From a bacterium 1XD42-1 (lineage in GTDB: Bacteria; Bacillota; Clostridia; Oscillospirales; Ruminococcaceae), in assembly GCA_003612625.1 (NCBI GenBank), contig RAZJ01000005.1:1-64000 (forward strand): a stretch of DNA of 64,000 nucleotides, in the 5' to 3' direction. Below, piece after piece: positions 52,348-61,133 of this stretch. The translations under genes were made by a program, and so were the position numbers. Below the pieces are notes generated by a model. The model was not told the origin of the DNA. It saw only the letters and a list, made by a program, of their open reading frames with translations, and did no database searches. Position 1 is the stretch's first letter, and each line of letters begins with the position of its first letter.

Positions 52348-54501
52348 TCAGCGGGAACGGGGGCCGCCCTGGAAAACGGCAACTGAACGGGGACCTAATT
52401 CCATAGAACCGGCAACAAAAGGCATCCGGTCTTCTGGAAGGACAGCATCTGGGCCGTCAACAAAAGTATTGACAGCTAAACGCCAGGAATAATTGGAAGG
52501 CAGGGAAGGCAGATTGACCGTCAAAGGCTCCCAATAAGCGTTAATTGCCAGATAAACAATATCATCAATGGAAGAATCCTGAACCCGTCCGGCAAACATA
52601 ACGCCAATCAAGCGGTCTTTCCATTGGAAATTATGCTGCCAAGGCTGTGTGCTGTGGATGCTCAAAGGCGGGAATCCGCAGACTGCTGCACAGGTATTGC
52701 GGCGGATAACATCATGGCTTTTACGGAAAGCGATCATATAACGGAAAAAGTCAAAAAGATCCTTATTTTCCTTTAAAAGGTTCCAATTCAGCCATGAAAT
52801 TTCATTATCCTGGCAATAAGCATTGTTATTTCCATACTGGCTGTTGCCAAATTCATCCCCGGCTAAAAACATAGGAGTCCCCCGGCTGCACATCAATACA
52901 GCACAGGCATTCCGGACCATCCGCCGCCGCAGGCATAAAATTTCCGGATCGTCCGTTTCTCCTTCTGCGCCGCAATTCCAACTGCGGTTATCATCGGTAC
53001 CGTCTGTATTATTCCAGCCATTTTCTTCATTATGCTTTTGATTGTAAGCGTACAGATCGTGGAGGGTGAATCCGTCATGACAGGTAATAAAATTGATCGA
53101 AGCATTGGAACGCTGTTCCGGATTATAAAGATCAGGGGAACCAATAATCCGGTTGGCAGCCGCCCAGGCAGTACCTTCATCCCCTTTTAAGAAGCTCCGC
53201 AAATCATCCCGGTATTTTCCATTCCATTCGGCCCACCGGCTCCAGGAAGGGAAATTGCCTACCTGATATAAACCGCCGGCATCCCAGGCTTCAGCAATGA
53301 GCTTCACATGGCCTAAAATGGGATCGAAAGCCAGACTTTGGAGCAGAGGCGGTTTCAGCATAGGGGAACCGTCTTCATTGCGCCCTAAAATAGAAGCTAA
53401 ATCAAAACGGAAACCATTTACCCGGTAAGCAATGACCCAATAACGGAGGCATTCCAAAATCATTTGCTGTACAATGGGATGGTTGCAGTTCATTGTATTT
53501 CCGCAGCCGCTGAAATTGTAATATTTTCCATCCGGTGTCAGCATATAATAAATATTATTATCAAAGCCTTTAAATGAAAAATAAGGGCCTTCTTCATTTC
53601 CTTCCGCAGTATGATTGAACACCACGTCTAAAATAACTTCAATGCCATGGTCGTTACACATTTTCACAAGGCTTTTTAATTCATTGCCTTCCCGGTTATA
53701 TTCCCGTCTGGCAGCATAGCTGGTATTGGGAGAGAAAAAGCTTACCGGATTATAACCCCAGTAATCCAATAATTGCCTGCCATTATATTCCCTCTGATCC
53801 CTGGTTTCATCAAATTCAAAAATAGGCATCAGCTCAATGGCATTGATCCCTAGGCTTTCCAGGTAAGGGATTTTTTCCATCATCCCTTCAAAAGTGCCAG
53901 GGTGAAGGACCAGGGAGGAATTATGCTTGGTAAAACCACGGACATGGGCTTCGTAGATGATTAAATCTTCCATAGGGATTAAGGTAGGACGGCGGTTTCC
54001 CCAGTCAAAATCATCTTTTACAACACGGGCTTTATAAGCATCCCCTTTGACAGGTTTTGCGCCCCAAACCCGCTGTCCGGTAACTGCTTTTGCATATGGG
54101 TCCAAAAGCAGCTTAGTTTTATCAAAAATAATCCCTTTGGCCGGATCGCTGGGGCCGTCTACCCGATAAGCATATTCAAATTTTTCAATATCCAATCCGA
54201 ATACAATAATAGAATAAACATTGCCAATCCGGTAGTGCTCAGGGATTTTAATAATGGCATAAGGTTCTGTTTCCTGCCGGTGGAACAGCAGCAATTCACA
54301 GGAAGTGCCATGATGGGAATGAACAGTAAAATTAACACCACAAGGGATAGCAGTAGCACCTGGGCTTTCATAAAATCCTGGCCGGACATCAAACCCATCA
54401 ATATGATCTAATGGTATCAAATGAATACTGCTGGCAGTCTTTACCATAAAACCATCTTCACTTTTATCATGAGCGTAGTTGGGTTGATTTTCTATGGTCA
54501 T
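52348..54501 (-). CDS. glgX: Glycogen debranching enzyme (GH13, GlgX/isoamylase type)
   Basis: This is a 717-residue protein. An N-terminal CBM48-like domain precedes a GH13 barrel: VILDVVFNHTAEGNE, the nucleophile Asp in VNGFRFDLAS, the acid Glu in LIAEAWDAGG and the transition-state Asp in FITCHDGFTLHDL. It cleaves alpha-1,6 branches of glycogen or limit dextrins. AAGGAGG precedes the ATG. No other glycogen gene is next to it. Confidence 0.93.
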   Translation of the reverse strand: MTIENQPNYAHDKSEDGFMVKTASSIHLIPLDHIDGFDVRPGFYESPGATAIPCGVNFTVHSHHGTSCELLLFHRQETEPYAIIKIPEHYRIGNVYSIIVFGLDIEKFEYAYRVDGPSDPAKGIIFDKTKLLLDPYAKAVTGQRVWGAKPVKGDAYKARVVKDDFDWGNRRPTLIPMEDLIIYEAHVRGFTKHNSSLVLHPGTFEGMMEKIPYLESLGINAIELMPIFEFDETRDQREYNGRQLLDYWGYNPVSFFSPNTSYAARREYNREGNELKSLVKMCNDHGIEVILDVVFNHTAEGNEEGPYFSFKGFDNNIYYMLTPDGKYYNFSGCGNTMNCNHPIVQQMILECLRYWVIAYRVNGFRFDLASILGRNEDGSPMLKPPLLQSLAFDPILGHVKLIAEAWDAGGLYQVGNFPSWSRWAEWNGKYRDDLRSFLKGDEGTAWAAANRIIGSPDLYNPEQRSNASINFITCHDGFTLHDLYAYNQKHNEENGWNNTDGTDDNRSWNCGAEGETDDPEILCLRRRMVRNACAVLMCSRGTPMFLAGDEFGNSQYGNNNAYCQDNEISWLNWNLLKENKDLFDFFRYMIAFRKSHDVIRRNTCAAVCGFPPLSIHSTQPWQHNFQWKDRLIGVMFAGRVQDSSIDDIVYLAINAYWEPLTVNLPSLPSNYSWRLAVNTFVDGPDAVLPEDRMPFVAGSMELGPRSVAVFQGGPRSR

Positions 54502-54578
54502 ATTTTTAAATCCTCCTTATATGCCCAGCGTAGCTCTTATTAGTTAAGCCGCAAGGGTGAAAAATCAAAAAGAAACAA

Positions 54579-54606
54579 AAAACCGGGAATCCATTGGACC
54601 CCCGGC
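54579..54606 (-). terminator. Terminator of rplJL
   Basis: CCGGG (54583-54587) and CCCGG (54601-54605) enclose an inner CCA/TGG stem; the minus strand runs into T6. Confidence 0.75.
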
Positions 54607-54624
54607 TTTAGCAGACACAAAAAC

Positions 54625-55002
54625 TTATTTGAGTTCAACCGTAGCCCCGGCATCCTCAAGTTTTTTCTTAATTTCTTCAGCGTCAGCTTTGGAAACGCCT
54701 TCTTTAATAGGCTTCGGCGCTTCGTCAACAACAGCTTTTGCTTCTTTCAGGCCCAAACCAGTGATTTCTTTAACCAGTTTGATAACGCCCATTTTAGAAC
54801 CGCCAGCAGATTGCAGGATAACATCAAAGGAATCTTTTTCTGCTTCAGCAGGAGCTGCGGCAGCACCAGCACCAGCAACCATAACAGGAGCAGCAGCAGA
54901 AACACCAAATTCTTCTTCGATAGCTTTCACCAGTTCATTCAGTTCTAAAACAGTTAAGCCTTTTACTTCTTCAACAAATTTTAAAATCTTTTCAGAAGCC
55001 AT
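54625..55002 (-). CDS. rplL: Ribosomal protein L7/L12
   Basis: This 125-residue protein has an N-terminal dimerisation helix ([20 protein letters not shown]), an Ala/Pro/Glu-rich hinge and the C-terminal factor-binding domain ([20 protein letters not shown], then [20 protein letters not shown]). It forms the ribosomal stalk with L10. Downstream is glgX on the same strand, not rpoB. Confidence 0.98.
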   Translation of the reverse strand: MASEKILKFVEEVKGLTVLELNELVKAIEEEFGVSAAAPVMVAGAGAAAAPAEAEKDSFDVILQSAGGSKMGVIKLVKEITGLGLKEAKAVVDEAPKPIKEGVSKADAEEIKKKLEDAGATVELK

Positions 55003-55060
55003 AGAATATTACCTCCTACTAACTAAAATCTTTTCAATTTTTTATGATTCCCCGGAAGCC

Positions 55061-55606
55061 TTATTCAGCAGCAGGGGCCTCTTCTGCCGGGGCAGCATCC
55101 CCAGCGGGTTCGCCTTGTTTTTCAGCAATAGCGTTCAAAGCCACAGCCAGACCACGGATATTGCCTTGTAAAGCACTGCACAACATGGACAGCAATTCTT
55201 CCCTGCCCGGCAGCTTGCCTAACTCATTGACTTTAGCCGCATCAATCACGCCGCCGTCCACAAAACCGGCTTTGATTTTGAAGCTGTCTTTGTGCGCACC
55301 GGCATACTTGGTCAAAATTTTAGCAGCGGCAATTTGGTCATTCTGGCTGATAGCAAGAGCAGTAGTACCTTCCAAAACATTTTCCAGATCACCATAACCG
55401 ACTTCTTTAACTGCAAAGCGGAGCAATGTATTTTTAACAACTGTGTATTCAATACCGGCTTCACGCAGTTCTTTACGAAGCTTTGTATCATCAGCTACTG
55501 TAATGCCTTTATAATCGACAACGACACCAGCAGCAGCATTTTTCAGCTTTTCGGTGAGCTGCACAACGCTTTGCTTTTTTTGTTCCAAAACTTTTGCGCT
55601 TGGCAA
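55061..55606 (-). CDS. rplJ: Ribosomal protein L10
   Basis: This 181-residue protein has the conserved start VLEQKKQSVVQLTEKLKNAA, GVVVDYKGITVADDTKLRKE, and an Ala/Glu-rich tail that binds L12. L10-L12 represses its own synthesis through the leader RNA present just upstream. The spacing to rplL is 58 bases. Confidence 0.98.
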   Translation of the reverse strand: MPSAKVLEQKKQSVVQLTEKLKNAAAGVVVDYKGITVADDTKLRKELREAGIEYTVVKNTLLRFAVKEVGYGDLENVLEGTTALAISQNDQIAAAKILTKYAGAHKDSFKIKAGFVDGGVIDAAKVNELGKLPGREELLSMLCSALQGNIRGLAVALNAIAEKQGEPAGDAAPAEEAPAAE

Positions 55607-55772
55607 ATTGATTCACCTCCACGTCTTATTGGGAAACAAACAATGAAAAAAGCTCTTTCCACATACCGCGAAAAGAGCATAAAAGCCAACTATAAAAAAA
55701 GCTTCAGCACCTCTCCTCGGCAGGCGGGAAAACCCTTTATGTCATTGATGACACCTGCTGTCTTTGGACAGC
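55607..55772 (-). ncRNA. Ribosomal protein L10 leader
   Basis: On the minus strand the leader contains AGACAGCAGG...CCTGCCGAGGAG around 55710-55765, the conserved L10-binding core. It is followed by an attenuator hairpin GCTCTTTTC/GGAAAGAGC (55678-55652) with T6, shortly before rplJ. Confidence 0.88.
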
Positions 55773-55778
55773 TTTTTT

Positions 55779-55807
55779 ATTATAGGGCAAACCTGGCATT
55801 TTGTCAA
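55779..55807 (-). promoter_or_regulatory. rplJL promoter
   Basis: On the minus strand TTGACA (55807-55802), 17-base spacer, TATAAT (55784-55779): perfect consensus, as expected for a ribosomal protein operon. Confidence 0.92.
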
Positions 55808-55935
55808 GCCCTCCAGTGATTGCAGAGGGGCAGAAAAAACAATTTTTTTCTGAATTTGTTGTAATTTTATAAATCATTGTATATAATAACGTTTATGAAT
55901 ACGAAAAGGATTGAAAGAGGATAAGTTTATAATTT

Positions 55936-56514
55936 ATGTTAAAAGAAATGATATTTTCGATTTTGCGGCCCTTTCTCACTTTTTATGCCATATGGCGTTA
56001 TCAAAGCATCTGGGGGCTGAAAGAGCATTTAAAAACCCATCCCGGGAAACTAATGGAGCTGACTTATTTACATTTTTTCATGAACAAAGGCAGCTTTGTA
56101 GGGCTAAACAGTGAAATCAAAGGAGTTCCTTGTTTTCCCCATGGCGTCCAGGGGATTTTCATTTCCAATTCGGCAGTAATTGGGAAAGACGCGGTTATTT
56201 TCCAGCATGTGACAATTGGATCGAATACGCTGCCGGATAGCAAGCACCCCGGCAGCCCTGTCATTGGGGATCATGTTTATATTGGGGCAGGGGCAAAAAT
56301 CATCGGAGGCATTACAATCGGGGATTATTGCAGGATAGGAGCCAATGCTGTTGTTTATGAGGACATGCCGCCTCATTCCGTAGCCGTTTGCGCATCCACC
56401 CGGATTGTCCAAAAAGCCAATTTAGATAATACTTATCGGACTACATTAGGCGGGAAAGGGTATTACTTTCAGGATGGGAAGCTTCATCCAGGAACCCCGC
56501 CGGAGAAAGAATAA
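55936..56514 (+). CDS. Serine acetyltransferase-like hexapeptide enzyme
   Basis: This 192-residue protein has a helical N-terminus (about residues 1-50) and a left-handed beta helix with IGKDAVIFQHVTIGSNTLPD (catalytic His), IGDHVYIGAGAKIIGGITIG and IGANAVVYEDMPPHSVAVC. It resembles serine O-acetyltransferases but has a shortened N-terminal domain, so it may act on a sugar instead. It stands alone and ends at a terminator (56517-56552). Confidence 0.8.
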   Translation: MLKEMIFSILRPFLTFYAIWRYQSIWGLKEHLKTHPGKLMELTYLHFFMNKGSFVGLNSEIKGVPCFPHGVQGIFISNSAVIGKDAVIFQHVTIGSNTLPDSKHPGSPVIGDHVYIGAGAKIIGGITIGDYCRIGANAVVYEDMPPHSVAVCASTRIVQKANLDNTYRTTLGGKGYYFQDGKLHPGTPPEKE

Positions 56515-56516
56515 AA

Positions 56517-56552
56517 TAAGCTGCTGGGAAGAAATCCTGGCAGCTTTTTTAT
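56517..56552. terminator. Terminator
   Basis: AGCTGC and GCAGCT with an inner GGA/TCC pairing and T6, between the acetyltransferase and the convergent glycosyltransferase. Confidence 0.8.
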
Positions 56553-56560
56553 TTGGGTAT

Positions 56561-57523
56561 TCAAAGGTTAGACTCCCGGTCATCCAAACAGCAGTCAATG
56601 AAAAAACGGGGCCTTTGTTTGGTTTCCTGATAAATTTTGCTGATATATTCCCCTAAAATCCCTAAACAAAGCAGTTGGATGCCCCCTAAGGCCCAAATGG
56701 AGCCCATCAAGGTAGCCCAGCCGCTGACCGTTTTTCCAAAGAGCTTGTCCGCTAAAATCCAGGCCAGGCTTAATACGCTGAGGCAGAAGATAATGACGCC
56801 AAGCCAGGTAATAAAGCGGATGGGCTTCACGGAAAAAGAAGTGACGCCGTCAATGGCAAAAGCCAGCATTTTTTTTAATGGATATTTGGATTCCCCGGCA
56901 AAACGTTCATTCCGTTCATACTTCACAACAGAAGTCCGGAATCCGATTAAAGGGACGATCCCCCGTAAAAATAAATTGACTTCTTTAAATTCCGCTAAAG
57001 CGTTTAAAGCCCGTTTTGACATCAGCCGGTAATCGGCATGGTTTTCCACAATTTCTACGCCCAAAGCCCGCAGCAGCTTATAATATCCCACAGCCGTAGT
57101 CCGTTTAAATACAGTATCTTTTGTACGGGAAGAGCGCACCCCATAAACAATATCGCTGCCTCCCTGGTATTCCAATAAAAACTGATCCACAGCTTCAATA
57201 TCGTCCTGCAAATCGGCGTCCATAGAAATGACAATGTCGGCAGGCTCCCGGGCAGTCATCAGCCCTGCAATTAAAGCATTCTGGTGGCCCCGGTTATGGG
57301 AGAGCTTCAAACCGGAAAACAAAGGGTTTTCCTGATGAAGGGATGAAATCTTTTCCCAAGTGCTGTCTTTGCTTCCGTCGTCTACAAAAAGCACCCGGCT
57401 TTTCGGAGAAACCATTTCTTTTTTGATTAAGGCAGTCATTTTTTCCTGAAGGCGGCGGGCTGTTTCCGGCAGGACTTCTTCTTCATTATAACAGGGGACT
57501 ACGATATATAAAATATCTGTCAT
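56561..57523 (-). CDS. GT2 glycosyltransferase, CsbB/DPM1 type
   Basis: This is a 320-residue protein. The GT-A domain carries VVPCYNEEEVLPE, LFVDDGSKDSTW and the DxD region VISMDADLQDD; two C-terminal membrane helices (about residues 225-250 and 260-290) follow. Proteins of this type load a sugar onto undecaprenyl phosphate inside the membrane. The ATG overlaps the stop of the YfhO-like gene (ATGA), so the two are translationally coupled. Confidence 0.9.
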   Translation of the reverse strand: MTDILYIVVPCYNEEEVLPETARRLQEKMTALIKKEMVSPKSRVLFVDDGSKDSTWEKISSLHQENPLFSGLKLSHNRGHQNALIAGLMTAREPADIVISMDADLQDDIEAVDQFLLEYQGGSDIVYGVRSSRTKDTVFKRTTAVGYYKLLRALGVEIVENHADYRLMSKRALNALAEFKEVNLFLRGIVPLIGFRTSVVKYERNERFAGESKYPLKKMLAFAIDGVTSFSVKPIRFITWLGVIIFCLSVLSLAWILADKLFGKTVSGWATLMGSIWALGGIQLLCLGILGEYISKIYQETKQRPRFFIDCCLDDRESNL

Positions 57524-60015
57524 TGTTCCGACTCCATTCCCCCAGTATCCGGGCTGTTTTCTTCTGAATCGATTGGTTTCTGATCAAAATCCGGCAAAAT
57601 AAAATTTTCCTCCATATCTCCAAAGGGCGGGGCTGGAATTTGGTATTCAATGCCTGGCAAAGCTGCATATTTCCGGTCAAAACAATGGTTGCGTTTTCTT
57701 CTGGGGGGGAGGAAGAAATGGCATAAGCATAAGAATATTCCTAAAATAATAATGCCTGCAACAGACAATCCAATTCCTAAGGCCAGACCCGGGGTGTGGT
57801 AAACAAAACGGATCACATTATGTCCGGCAGGGGCACGGACTGCCATAAAGCCAATATCCACTTTTTCAATAACAGCAGGCTGGTCATTGACAAAAGCGCT
57901 CCAACCGGAATCATAGGGGACAGAATAAAAGACTAAATTTTCTTTGGGCAAATCAATTTCAGAGGTAAAGCCTCTGTTGTCAATTTCAAACAGGCTTCCC
58001 GCAGTCTGGCGCCGGTTATTGCAGTCGGTTTCGTAATCGGTTTTGTCCAGGTATTCATAATTTTCCAAAGGCATACGTTCTAAAATGTCACTATGGCGCA
58101 CAGCCGCTTCATTTTTCAGCACCAGCACCCGCAATAATGCAGCGGCGCGGCGTTCCTGGGGTAAATCCTCCCAATCCCGCACCGTAATATAATAGTCATA
58201 AGTGAATCCCATAGGAATCCAATACTGGTTTTCATAAATATTATACCCCAATTGATTGGAAACCAATTCCCATCCAGGCATTAAATTTTCCTGATTTTCT
58301 TCATCTTCCTTAACGAAAAACCATCTGGTAGATAATAAAGAGCGAAGCTGGTAATATTTTGTTTCTGGTTTGGAAGAAACATCCCGTTTTACGCCTGTTT
58401 TTGGGTAAAACTCCATCAAAGAAGTTGGTACGATACTGTGGAAAGCCTGCAAATTTGGCAAATGCCAGAACATGCCTAAATTATCCATGCTGTCATAAAG
58501 ATCGGAACGGGCAAATGCGCTGTCATCCAAATCCAATTCATAGCGTCCGTCCAAAGCCACATCCCGAATAAAATCCATATCATCGGAATGGCATTTTCCC
58601 ATGGCAATAAAGGTAATGGAATAAGCCACAATCATAACACTTAAAGCACCTGTCAGCCAGCGGATATAAGAAAGCTTCCGGCTTTTGGAACGCCAGATCA
58701 GGAAAAGTGCAGCCAGCCCCAATAAGGCGGTAGCAGCAACAGCCGCGAACCGTTCCGGATATTTGGTCAGGCCGATGATAATATCGCCTTCTTCCTCCCG
58801 GGGGGTTACGGCTAAAATCACAGTAACCAGAAAAGTATATCCGGCAGTTACCCACATGCCCCATTTTAAATCGATCCCAGGGGTTTCCAGGCTGCGGATA
58901 GTAGCCAGGGCCATGAGTAAAATAGGCATATAATACCATCTGGCATAGTAGGAGTTGTTGAATAAAATAAAGGAGCTGTTCAGGGCAGGAACCAGGGCAA
59001 ATAAAAAAGAAACCAGTAAAATCCGCTGTAACCAGTCCCGGCGGGATTTCAAATAGGCAATAACGCCGCACATGCTGAACATAGGCAGCCACGCAGACAA
59101 AGAAGCCCATTTTGCACCCCGGTCAGGGAATAAGTTTGGCCGGGAAGGCAGATCCGGCGGGAAAAAGGCGCTGCTTACAATAGCGGGATAAAGCTGGTTA
59201 TGCCAATAAAGCCATAAGTTCCATCCGCTTAACAGTTCATCAGTGCCGGTACGGGGATTTCCCATAATGGCTAATACGGCGGGCAGGAATAATGCCATGG
59301 CAATCATTAAGCCAATGACGGATTCAAAGGCAGTCCATAAAAATTTCCGCAAAGAAATACGCCATTCCGGAGAAAAAGAACGGATTGCAAAATAAAGCAG
59401 AGTAAAAACGACTTCGCCAATAAAGAACCAGTAATTTACAAAGGCATTTGCGGCGACAGCTAAAGCGAACCAGCCCCGTTTTCCATTGACCATCCATTCC
59501 TCCAAAGCCACAAGAAGCAGGGGGAAAAAGATAATAGCTTCATGGAAATGGTTAAAAAAGATATTATAAACGGCAAATCCGGAAAAAGCATAAAGGAGGC
59601 TGCCTAAAACAGCAAATTCTTTTTTCCGGACGAAACGTTTCAAATAGAGGCAGGAAGTAAATGCTGCACAGGAATGTTTTAATATCAGCAGCGGCCCCAT
59701 GAGATAAGGGACAAAGCGGGTAGGAAAAGGCAGGGTCAGCCAAAAAAAAGGACTGCCCAGAAGGTAAAAGCTGTAAGAGCCGATAAAATTGACTCCTAAA
59801 TCGGTATACCAGTTCCAAAAAATATCCCCTTTTCGGACGGCTTCATGGGCCAGCTTATAAAAAGGGATTTGCTGGACGTTGAAGTCTCCAAAAAAGAAGA
59901 AATAGCCCTTATCCCATAGGATAAAGGGCAGAAAAAAGATGGTACTGATTAAAAAAGCCAAAAGGAAAGCCTTCCGGCAGCAATGATCTTTATTTTTTTG
60001 AAGCACCAGCGGCAA
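57520..60015 (-). CDS. YfhO-family multi-pass membrane glycosyltransferase
   Basis: This is an 831-residue protein with about 13 hydrophobic helices and a large C-terminal extracellular part (about residues 480-780). Family marks include the first-loop FFGDFNVQQIPFYKLAHEAV and the ILKHSCAAFTSCLYLK region. In Bacillus and Listeria, YfhO-type GT-C proteins transfer sugars from the lipid carrier made by a CsbB-type GT2 onto teichoic acids. The start is TTG 60015, six bases after GGAGGGG. The coupled GT2 directly downstream supports this role. Confidence 0.9.
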   Translation of the reverse strand: MPLVLQKNKDHCCRKAFLLAFLISTIFFLPFILWDKGYFFFFGDFNVQQIPFYKLAHEAVRKGDIFWNWYTDLGVNFIGSYSFYLLGSPFFWLTLPFPTRFVPYLMGPLLILKHSCAAFTSCLYLKRFVRKKEFAVLGSLLYAFSGFAVYNIFFNHFHEAIIFFPLLLVALEEWMVNGKRGWFALAVAANAFVNYWFFIGEVVFTLLYFAIRSFSPEWRISLRKFLWTAFESVIGLMIAMALFLPAVLAIMGNPRTGTDELLSGWNLWLYWHNQLYPAIVSSAFFPPDLPSRPNLFPDRGAKWASLSAWLPMFSMCGVIAYLKSRRDWLQRILLVSFLFALVPALNSSFILFNNSYYARWYYMPILLMALATIRSLETPGIDLKWGMWVTAGYTFLVTVILAVTPREEEGDIIIGLTKYPERFAAVAATALLGLAALFLIWRSKSRKLSYIRWLTGALSVMIVAYSITFIAMGKCHSDDMDFIRDVALDGRYELDLDDSAFARSDLYDSMDNLGMFWHLPNLQAFHSIVPTSLMEFYPKTGVKRDVSSKPETKYYQLRSLLSTRWFFVKEDEENQENLMPGWELVSNQLGYNIYENQYWIPMGFTYDYYITVRDWEDLPQERRAAALLRVLVLKNEAAVRHSDILERMPLENYEYLDKTDYETDCNNRRQTAGSLFEIDNRGFTSEIDLPKENLVFYSVPYDSGWSAFVNDQPAVIEKVDIGFMAVRAPAGHNVIRFVYHTPGLALGIGLSVAGIIILGIFLCLCHFFLPPRRKRNHCFDRKYAALPGIEYQIPAPPFGDMEENFILPDFDQKPIDSEENSPDTGGMESEQ

Positions 60016-60147
60016 TAGAACCCCTCCGATCCCTTCTTGGGGAAATTTGTAAAAAAATAATCAGTGATATTGGAATTTATTATACCCGTTTTTTGTTTTT
60101 TTACAAGGGGAGGGATTCATAAAAAATTGAAAAGTGAAAGAATGGAT

Positions 60148-60798
60148 TTAGGCAATAAAGAAAAATACCATAAAATAATGGCATATGCTTCCGGCGACTA
60201 CAAAGATATGGAAGATTTCATGGAAGCCGAAAACAGGAGATAAATTTGGATATTTAAAAAGATAGATGATCCCGCCTATGGTATAAAAGACGCCGCCTGC
60301 GGCCAGCAAAGTCAAAGCGGGAACGGATAAATTAGTTAAAGCGCCGGGATCGATTAAAATAGCCCAGCCCATAGCGAGATATAACAGCGTACCCAGCCAG
60401 CGGGGCGCACCGATCCAGCATAATTTAAAGAGGATGCCTGCCAGAGCAACGGACCATATTATTATAGTAAAAGGGATACCTTTTTCCGGCGGAAGGATGG
60501 AAAGGAGGATAGGCGTATAACTGCCTGCGATGAGTACATAAATCATTGCGTGATCCAATTTGCGTAAAATACGGATTACTTTTGCTCCGGCCTGGCTGAA
60601 ATGATAAATCCCGCTGGCGCTGTACAGGGCAATCAGGGAAATGCAGAACAGCAGGCTGGATAACACGGTGATCAGGGTGCAGTCCTCAACGATAAACCGC
60701 AAAGCCATTACAAAGAGGCCCAGCAGGGAAAGACCTGCGCCGATAAAATGGGAGTAACTGCTGATAGGATCTCGGGCTTTTTGAAAAAATGCCGGCAT
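60148..60798 (-). CDS. Hemolysin III / PAQR-family membrane protein
   Basis: This 216-residue, seven-helix protein has the family motifs SSYSHFIGAGLSLLGL, YHFSQAGAKVIRILRKLDHA with DHAMIYVLIAGSYTP, and the final FGFHEIFHIFVVAGSICHYF (metal-binding His). The role in bacteria is not settled despite the name. It stands alone. The 159 bases upstream (60799-60957) hold no further feature. Confidence 0.9.
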   Translation of the reverse strand: MPAFFQKARDPISSYSHFIGAGLSLLGLFVMALRFIVEDCTLITVLSSLLFCISLIALYSASGIYHFSQAGAKVIRILRKLDHAMIYVLIAGSYTPILLSILPPEKGIPFTIIIWSVALAGILFKLCWIGAPRWLGTLLYLAMGWAILIDPGALTNLSVPALTLLAAGGVFYTIGGIIYLFKYPNLSPVFGFHEIFHIFVVAGSICHYFMVFFFIA

Positions 60799-60957
60799 AA
60801 CAACACGACCTTTTGTTTTTATAATTTTAATATCTGCAATAAGTAGTTTTAAAAACTACTTTATAGATATATAATATCACGTAAAATGGAAAATGCAAGA
60901 TCTTTTTCATAAAAAAGATCTTTTTCACTATACCCGGAATCAGCAGATTTTATGCAA

Positions 60958-61131
60958 GAGAAAGGGAAGGGGGCTTTTTCTCTTGTAAAAAGCCCCCTCT
61001 TGCCGCCTTTGGGCGGCAATTCACCCGAAAAATACGCTTCACAGGATCAAGCGTTCCGCCCTTTGCGAAGGGCGGCCAAAGGCTCTGCCTTTGGAAACCG
61101 CGATTTTTTGAAAAAAATCGAGTAAAACTTT
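60958..61131 (-). repeat. Structured multi-hairpin repeat, copy B
   Basis: This is an inverted copy of 46879-47048. On the minus strand it begins within about five bases of the M56 protein's stop codon. The last stem reads GAGGGGGCTTTTT/AAAAAGCCCCC, against GAGGGTGC/GCACCCTC in copy A: a paired T-A to G-C change that keeps the stem. Confidence 0.88.
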
Positions 61132-61133
61132 GG

